Below are positions 52,266 through 55,440 of a DNA stretch of 55,440 nucleotides, piece by piece (position 1 is the stretch's first letter; each line of letters opens with the position of its first letter). Source of the DNA: an uncultured Porphyromonadaceae bacterium (GTDB lineage: Bacteria; Bacteroidota; Bacteroidia; Bacteroidales; Muribaculaceae). Location of the stretch: assembly GCA_945873625.1 (NCBI GenBank), contig CAMCDS010000015.1, positions 1-55,440 on the forward strand, in the 5' to 3' direction. Position numbers and translations under genes: made by a program. The notes beneath the pieces were generated by a model. The model saw nothing but the letters and a program-made list of their open reading frames with translations. It was not told the origin of the DNA and did no database searches.

Positions 52266-53219
52266 TCAGAGCAGCTTCTTGCGGAGGTTGACGAGCATGT
52301 CCTGAGTCATGCGCTCAAGATCATATTCGGGCTTCCAGTCCCACTCCTCGCGTGCGCAGGAGTCGTCGAGGCTGTCGGGCCACGAGTCGGCGATGGCCTG
52401 ACGCAGCGGATCGAGCTCGTAGGTCATCTTGAAGCCGGGCACGTGCTCCTTGATTTTTGCGGCGATGATCTCGGGATCGAAGCTCATCGAGGCGATGTTG
52501 AAGGAGTTGCGGTGTTTCAGGCGGGTCGGGTCGGCCTCCATGATTTCGACGGCGGCGCGGAGCGCGTCGGGCATATACATCATGTCCATGAAAGTGCCGG
52601 GCTTGAGCGGGCACTTGAATTCCTCACCCTTTACGGCCGAATAGTAGATGTCGACGGCATAGTCGGTGGTGCCGCCGCCCGGAGGAGCCACATAGCTGAT
52701 GAGGCCGGGGAAGCGCACCGAACGGGTGTCGACGCCGAAACGGCGGGCATAGTAGTCGGAAAGCATCTCGCCGGTTACCTTGGTAACGCCGTAGATTGTC
52801 TCGGGACGCTGGATGGTGTCCTGCGGAGTGTGGTCGTGGGGAGTGGAGGGACCGAACGATCCGATCGAGCTGGGCGTGAAGAGGGCGCATCCCTTCTCGC
52901 GCGACACCTCAAGGCAGTTGTAGAGGCCGCCCACACCGATCTTCCATGCCAGCTGGGGCTTCGACTCGGCCACAGCGCTGAGAAGAGCGGCGAGGTTGTA
53001 GATGGTGTCGATATTGTATTTGGCTACGGCATCGGCGATCATCTGGGGGTTGGTGATGTCTACCTCCTCGGCCGGACCGCTTTCGAGAAGCACGCCTTTG
53101 GGCTCGGCGCCTTTGATATAGCCTGCCACGACGTTGCCGCCCGGGCAGTGGGCACGGAGTTTCATGGTCAGTTCAGAACCGATCTGGCCCGTAGCTCCGA
53201 TTATCAGAACATTTTTCAT
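52266..53219 (-). CDS. L-threonine 3-dehydrogenase (short-chain dehydrogenase/epimerase type)
   Basis: A 317-residue NAD-dependent enzyme that oxidises threonine to 2-amino-3-ketobutyrate. The Rossmann motif MKNVLIIGATGQIGSELTMK is at the N-terminus, catalytic Tyr/Lys are in ETIYGVTKVTGEM with Ser in FTPSSIGSFGPS, and the PGGGTTDYAVDIYY and FMDMMYMPDALRAA motifs fit the epimerase-like threonine dehydrogenases. It is divergent from kbl, the next enzyme of the pathway, which supports the substrate. It is unrelated to the zinc-dependent Tdh of E. coli. Confidence 0.92.
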   Translation of the reverse strand: MKNVLIIGATGQIGSELTMKLRAHCPGGNVVAGYIKGAEPKGVLLESGPAEEVDITNPQMIADAVAKYNIDTIYNLAALLSAVAESKPQLAWKIGVGGLYNCLEVSREKGCALFTPSSIGSFGPSTPHDHTPQDTIQRPETIYGVTKVTGEMLSDYYARRFGVDTRSVRFPGLISYVAPPGGGTTDYAVDIYYSAVKGEEFKCPLKPGTFMDMMYMPDALRAAVEIMEADPTRLKHRNSFNIASMSFDPEIIAAKIKEHVPGFKMTYELDPLRQAIADSWPDSLDDSCAREEWDWKPEYDLERMTQDMLVNLRKKLL

Positions 53220-53253
53220 TACGATAGTTTAAGGTTGGATCGAAAATTTTATG

Positions 53254-53292
53254 CAAATTTAGCGACTTTTCCGAAAATTGTCAGTAACTTTG
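53254..53292. promoter_or_regulatory. Divergent promoters of the threonine-degradation pair
   Basis: TAAATTTG on the minus strand (complement of 53254-53261) points to the dehydrogenase gene, and TAACTTTG on the plus strand (53285-53292) points to kbl. Both match TAnnTTTG; neither has a clear -33. The -7 boxes are only 23 bp apart, so the two promoters overlap and probably compete or share control. Confidence 0.65.
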
Positions 53293-53368
53293 GGTAATTT
53301 TTTTGAGATAAAAAATTCGGGCCTTCCGGTTTTTACCCCTATCGACCTGATTCACACAATCTAATATT

Positions 53369-54562
53369 ATGTATACCAGCTTCAAACAACATCTTACAAA
53401 AGAGCTTCAGGACATCAAGGATGCCGGACTCTACAAGAATGAACGCATCATCACCACTCCTCAGAAAGCCGACATAGCAGTGGAAAGCACCGAAGGCGAG
53501 GTGCTCAACTTCTGCGCCAACAACTACCTTGGCCTCGCCGACGACTCGCGCCTCATCGAGGCCGCCAAGAAAGCCATGGACCGCCGCGGATACGGCATGA
53601 GCTCAGTGCGCTTCATCTGCGGCACCCAGGATCTCCACAAGGAGCTGGAGCGCGCCATCTCCGACTATTTCAAGACCGAAGACACCATCCTCTACGCTGC
53701 CTGCTTCGACGCTAACGGCGGTCTCTTCGAGCCCCTCTTCTCCGACCAGGACGCAATCATCTCCGACTCACTCAACCATGCGTCCATCATCGACGGCGTG
53801 CGCCTCTGCAAGGCTAAACGCTTCCGCTATGCCAACGCCGACATGGCCGACCTCGAGCGCTGCCTCAAGGAGGCTCAGGACTGCCGCTTCCGCATCATCG
53901 CTACCGACGGCGTGTTCTCGATGGACGGCAACGTCGCTCCCATGGACAAAATCTGCGAGCTCGCCGAGAAATACGACGCTCTCGTGATGGTCGACGAAAG
54001 CCACTCGGCCGGCGTGGTTGGCCCCACCGGCCACGGCGTGGCTGAGCAGTTTGACTGCTACGGCAAGATCGACATCTTCACCGGCACGCTCGGCAAATCG
54101 TTCGGCGGCGCAATGGGCGGCTTCACCACCGGTCCCAAGGAGATCATCGACATGCTCCGCCAGCGTTCGCGCCCCTACCTCTTCTCCAACTCCGTGGCTC
54201 CCGCCATCGTAGGCGCAAGCATCGAGATGTTCGGCATCCTCAAGGAGAGCGACGAGCTCCACGACAAGCTCATGGAGAACGTGGCCTACTTCCGCGACAA
54301 GATGCTCGCTGCCGGCTTCGACATCAAGCCCACCCAGAGCGCCATCTGCGCCGTGATGCTCTACGACGCCAAGCTCTCGCAGGACTTCGCCGCCGAGATG
54401 CAGAAAGAGGGTATCTACGTTACCGGCTTCTACTATCCCGTAGTGCCGAAAGGACAGGCCCGCATCCGCGTGCAGCTCTCGGCCGGCCACGACCGTCAGC
54501 AGCTCGACCGCGCCATCGCCGCCTTCATCAAGGTAGGCAAGAAGCTCGGCGTACTTAAATAA
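53369..54562 (+). CDS. kbl: Glycine C-acetyltransferase (2-amino-3-ketobutyrate CoA ligase)
   Basis: A 397-residue PLP enzyme that splits 2-amino-3-ketobutyrate with CoA into glycine and acetyl-CoA. The PLP Lys is K243 in FTGTLGKSFGGAMGGF; the substrate and cofactor motifs LNFCANNYLGLADDSRLIEA, SVRFICGTQDLHKELE, VMVDESHSAGVVGPTGHG and the C-terminal IRVQLSAGH are intact. Length is standard. It works directly after the divergent threonine dehydrogenase. Confidence 0.95.
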   Translation: MYTSFKQHLTKELQDIKDAGLYKNERIITTPQKADIAVESTEGEVLNFCANNYLGLADDSRLIEAAKKAMDRRGYGMSSVRFICGTQDLHKELERAISDYFKTEDTILYAACFDANGGLFEPLFSDQDAIISDSLNHASIIDGVRLCKAKRFRYANADMADLERCLKEAQDCRFRIIATDGVFSMDGNVAPMDKICELAEKYDALVMVDESHSAGVVGPTGHGVAEQFDCYGKIDIFTGTLGKSFGGAMGGFTTGPKEIIDMLRQRSRPYLFSNSVAPAIVGASIEMFGILKESDELHDKLMENVAYFRDKMLAAGFDIKPTQSAICAVMLYDAKLSQDFAAEMQKEGIYVTGFYYPVVPKGQARIRVQLSAGHDRQQLDRAIAAFIKVGKKLGVLK

Positions 54563-54587
54563 AGAGCGCTCTTAGAACCAACGATAA

Positions 54588-54636
54588 AGGCTGTGTCGAA
54601 AACCTGAAAAATTTTCGGCACAGCCTGTTCTTTTTT
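54588..54636 (+). terminator. kbl terminator
   Basis: A 15-bp stem with one G-T pair (AGGCTGTGTCGAAAA / TTTTCGGCACAGCCT) is followed by GTTCTTTTTT. Confidence 0.88.
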
Positions 54637-54645
54637 ACATGCGTT

Positions 54646-54981
54646 TCACTTTCGCCTCCCTGCCTTTTTCCACATCCTCACCCAGGCCCACGGGCGCCGG
54701 CGCGACAGATAGGTGAAGTCGCCGCCGTGGGCGTAGGCCTCGCGCTCGAACGAGATAGCAAGGTATGCCTTGCGCCAATGACGCGTCTGCATAAGCCTCA
54801 AAAGCCATTCAAGCCCGTAAATGATATAGAACGGGATGAAGAGGAGCTCGCGCTGCTGCGCCGTGTGTATCCGCTCATGGTTGATGATGCGCTCGTCGAC
54901 CCACGACGGATCGCGCACCCAGTAGGTACCGAATATGTTGACACAGAAACCGTCAGGGATAAACCTGCACCGCACTATCAT
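54646..54981 (-). CDS. Small membrane-associated HExxH protein (zincin-like), function unknown
   Basis: A 111-residue basic protein. NHERIH gives an H35-E36-x-x-H39 motif, followed by a transmembrane-like helix (about residues 46-64, LLFIPFYIIYGLEWLLRLM) and then SFEREAY, where E79 or E81 could be the third zinc ligand of a gluzincin. The family appears conserved in Bacteroidales but is uncharacterised. Protease activity is only suggested by the motif, as the protein is much smaller than typical zinc peptidases. Confidence 0.75.
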   Translation of the reverse strand: MIVRCRFIPDGFCVNIFGTYWVRDPSWVDERIINHERIHTAQQRELLFIPFYIIYGLEWLLRLMQTRHWRKAYLAISFEREAYAHGGDFTYLSRRRPWAWVRMWKKAGRRK

Positions 54982-55215
54982 CTTGTGAGGGGCGTGTAGC
55001 CTGCCGGGGGAGCTATTTTGTCTTTACGGGCCACGGCTCTTTCATTTAAGATTGACTTGAATTCTCGAAAATAATGTTATTCTGGCGAATCAGGGCATGA
55101 AGAGCGGGTGCTTCCGCGGCCATGTCCGGGACTTCTGATAGAATCCGGTCGATATCGGGCACATGCACGAGAGTGGCAATATCCTTGATTTTCAGTAAAT
55201 TATGTGGCTTAAAAA
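54982..55215. other. Gene-poor gap; possible remnant of a reading frame on the minus strand
   Basis: No clear gene. The minus strand from about 55200 to 55046 has coding-like GC-rich codons and ends in a stop, but no credible start exists because the frame runs back through the promoter at 55216-55247. It could be the 3' remnant of an older gene. Confidence 0.35.
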
Positions 55216-55247
55216 TTTGGCCAAGTGGCAGATTTTTCGTAACTTTG
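55216..55247 (+). promoter_or_regulatory. Promoter of the rightmost gene (TTTG-N20-TAACTTTG)
   Basis: TTTG at 55216-55219 and TAACTTTG at 55240-55247 with a 20-bp spacer. The predicted start near 55253 is about 15 nt before the ATG at 55268, a very short leader. Confidence 0.8.
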
Positions 55248-55267
55248 TAGTTGAAAATCAAATAGTT

Positions 55268-55440
55268 ATGAACAAAATCATGCCACTCGGCCAAGACCGT
55301 TCGATTGATGCAAAGGCACTCAATCATACCGCAAAAGTACAAAATAGATTTGTAAAACCAGGCAGCATCCTGGAGAAACTGATGGATGGACGCAATCCGG
55401 ACATCGTATCGGCTTATTCGTACAACACCGGCATCGTACT
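55268..55440 (+). CDS. Unrecognised protein, N-terminal fragment (runs off the right edge)
   Basis: From the ATG at 55268, 57 codons stay open to the window end, beginning MNKIMPLGQDRSIDAKALNH and containing a KPGSILEKLMDGRNPDIVSA segment. I do not recognise the family. A consensus promoter directly upstream and the open frame support a real gene. An 11-of-12 inverted repeat (55219-55230 and 55281-55292) joins the promoter and the early coding region. An internal ATG at 55280 is an alternative start. Confidence 0.65.
   Translation, partial: MNKIMPLGQDRSIDAKALNHTAKVQNRFVKPGSILEKLMDGRNPDIVSAYSYNTGIV

Noticed and set aside
55219..55292. A phase-variable invertible promoter of the Bacteroides type
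   Set aside because: The right arm lies inside the coding sequence and the arms are short with a mismatch. Inversion would disrupt the gene rather than switch it.
55046..55342. A 98-codon minus-strand gene at the right edge
   Set aside because: Its upstream half overlaps a consensus promoter and the start of the plus-strand gene. At most its 3' part is a remnant.

Overview
This window looks like a chromosome segment from a gut Bacteroidales bacterium, most likely Muribaculaceae (S24-7) or a close relative. By eye the DNA is about 60% GC. Nearly every promoter that can be recognised has the Bacteroidetes primary-sigma form, a -33 TTG or TTTG followed 19-20 bp later by TAnnTTTG. Typical Bacteroidales families are present: DUF5063, DUF4252, a PF14121-type porin, META lipoproteins, PG0541, meso-diaminopimelate dehydrogenase and a cysteine-free type B L31. 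The family-level assignment is inference.

Layout. (1) 1-5971: the first 17 codons of an IS110-family transposase run off the left edge on the minus strand. They abut a complete small type II-C CRISPR locus: an array of 47-bp repeats and 30-bp spacers, cas2, cas1, cas9 and a divergent tracrRNA. The cas operon and the array converge on a shared terminator. Each repeat carries its own Bacteroidetes-type promoter. (2) 5972-21000: housekeeping genes. These are a DUF5063 protein, an M18 aminopeptidase, trigger factor, an ECF sigma / membrane protein / DUF4252 operon, endonuclease III, a ddh-pheS pair, a META lipoprotein, a type II NADH dehydrogenase, a large secreted TPR protein and a MATE exporter. 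(3) 21110-23320: a self-contained Septu-type (PtuA/PtuB) antiphage cassette with its own promoter and terminator. (4) 23325-30263: a TetR regulator, a TolC / adaptor / RND efflux operon and a PII-like PG0541-family protein. (5) 30313-34065: L31, a TrkA-C-containing AspT/YidE-type transporter, tRNA-Ser(CGA), and then a lower-GC decayed patch holding a truncated DUF488 gene, an intact YgbA-like gene and a broken flavin-binding (PNPOx-like) gene.

(6) 34223-39665: an operon, read leftwards, of an AMP-dependent acyl ligase, neuD, neuB, neuC and an alpha-1,2-fucosyltransferase. It suggests nonulosonic (sialic-type) acid and fucose decoration of a surface glycan; no neuA is present here. (7) 39770-43114: a porin and a second ECF sigma / membrane protein pair. 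(8) 43175-51955: a rightward run of recQ, two tandem D-2-hydroxyacid dehydrogenases, a TM2 protein, PBP1A and an odd carboxyltransferase paralogue that has lost its catalytic lysine. (9) 51956-55440: a 195-bp MITE-like structured repeat, whose 40-bp right end also occurs at 6948-6987; the divergent threonine-degradation pair (threonine dehydrogenase and kbl); a small HExxH membrane protein; and the start of an unrecognised gene running off the right edge.

The most interesting parts are the CRISPR left border (an IS110 end against a degenerate repeat, with promoters inside the repeats), the MITE-like element, the Septu cassette and the catalytically stripped carboxyltransferase. No wholly new multigene system could be demonstrated from sequence alone.
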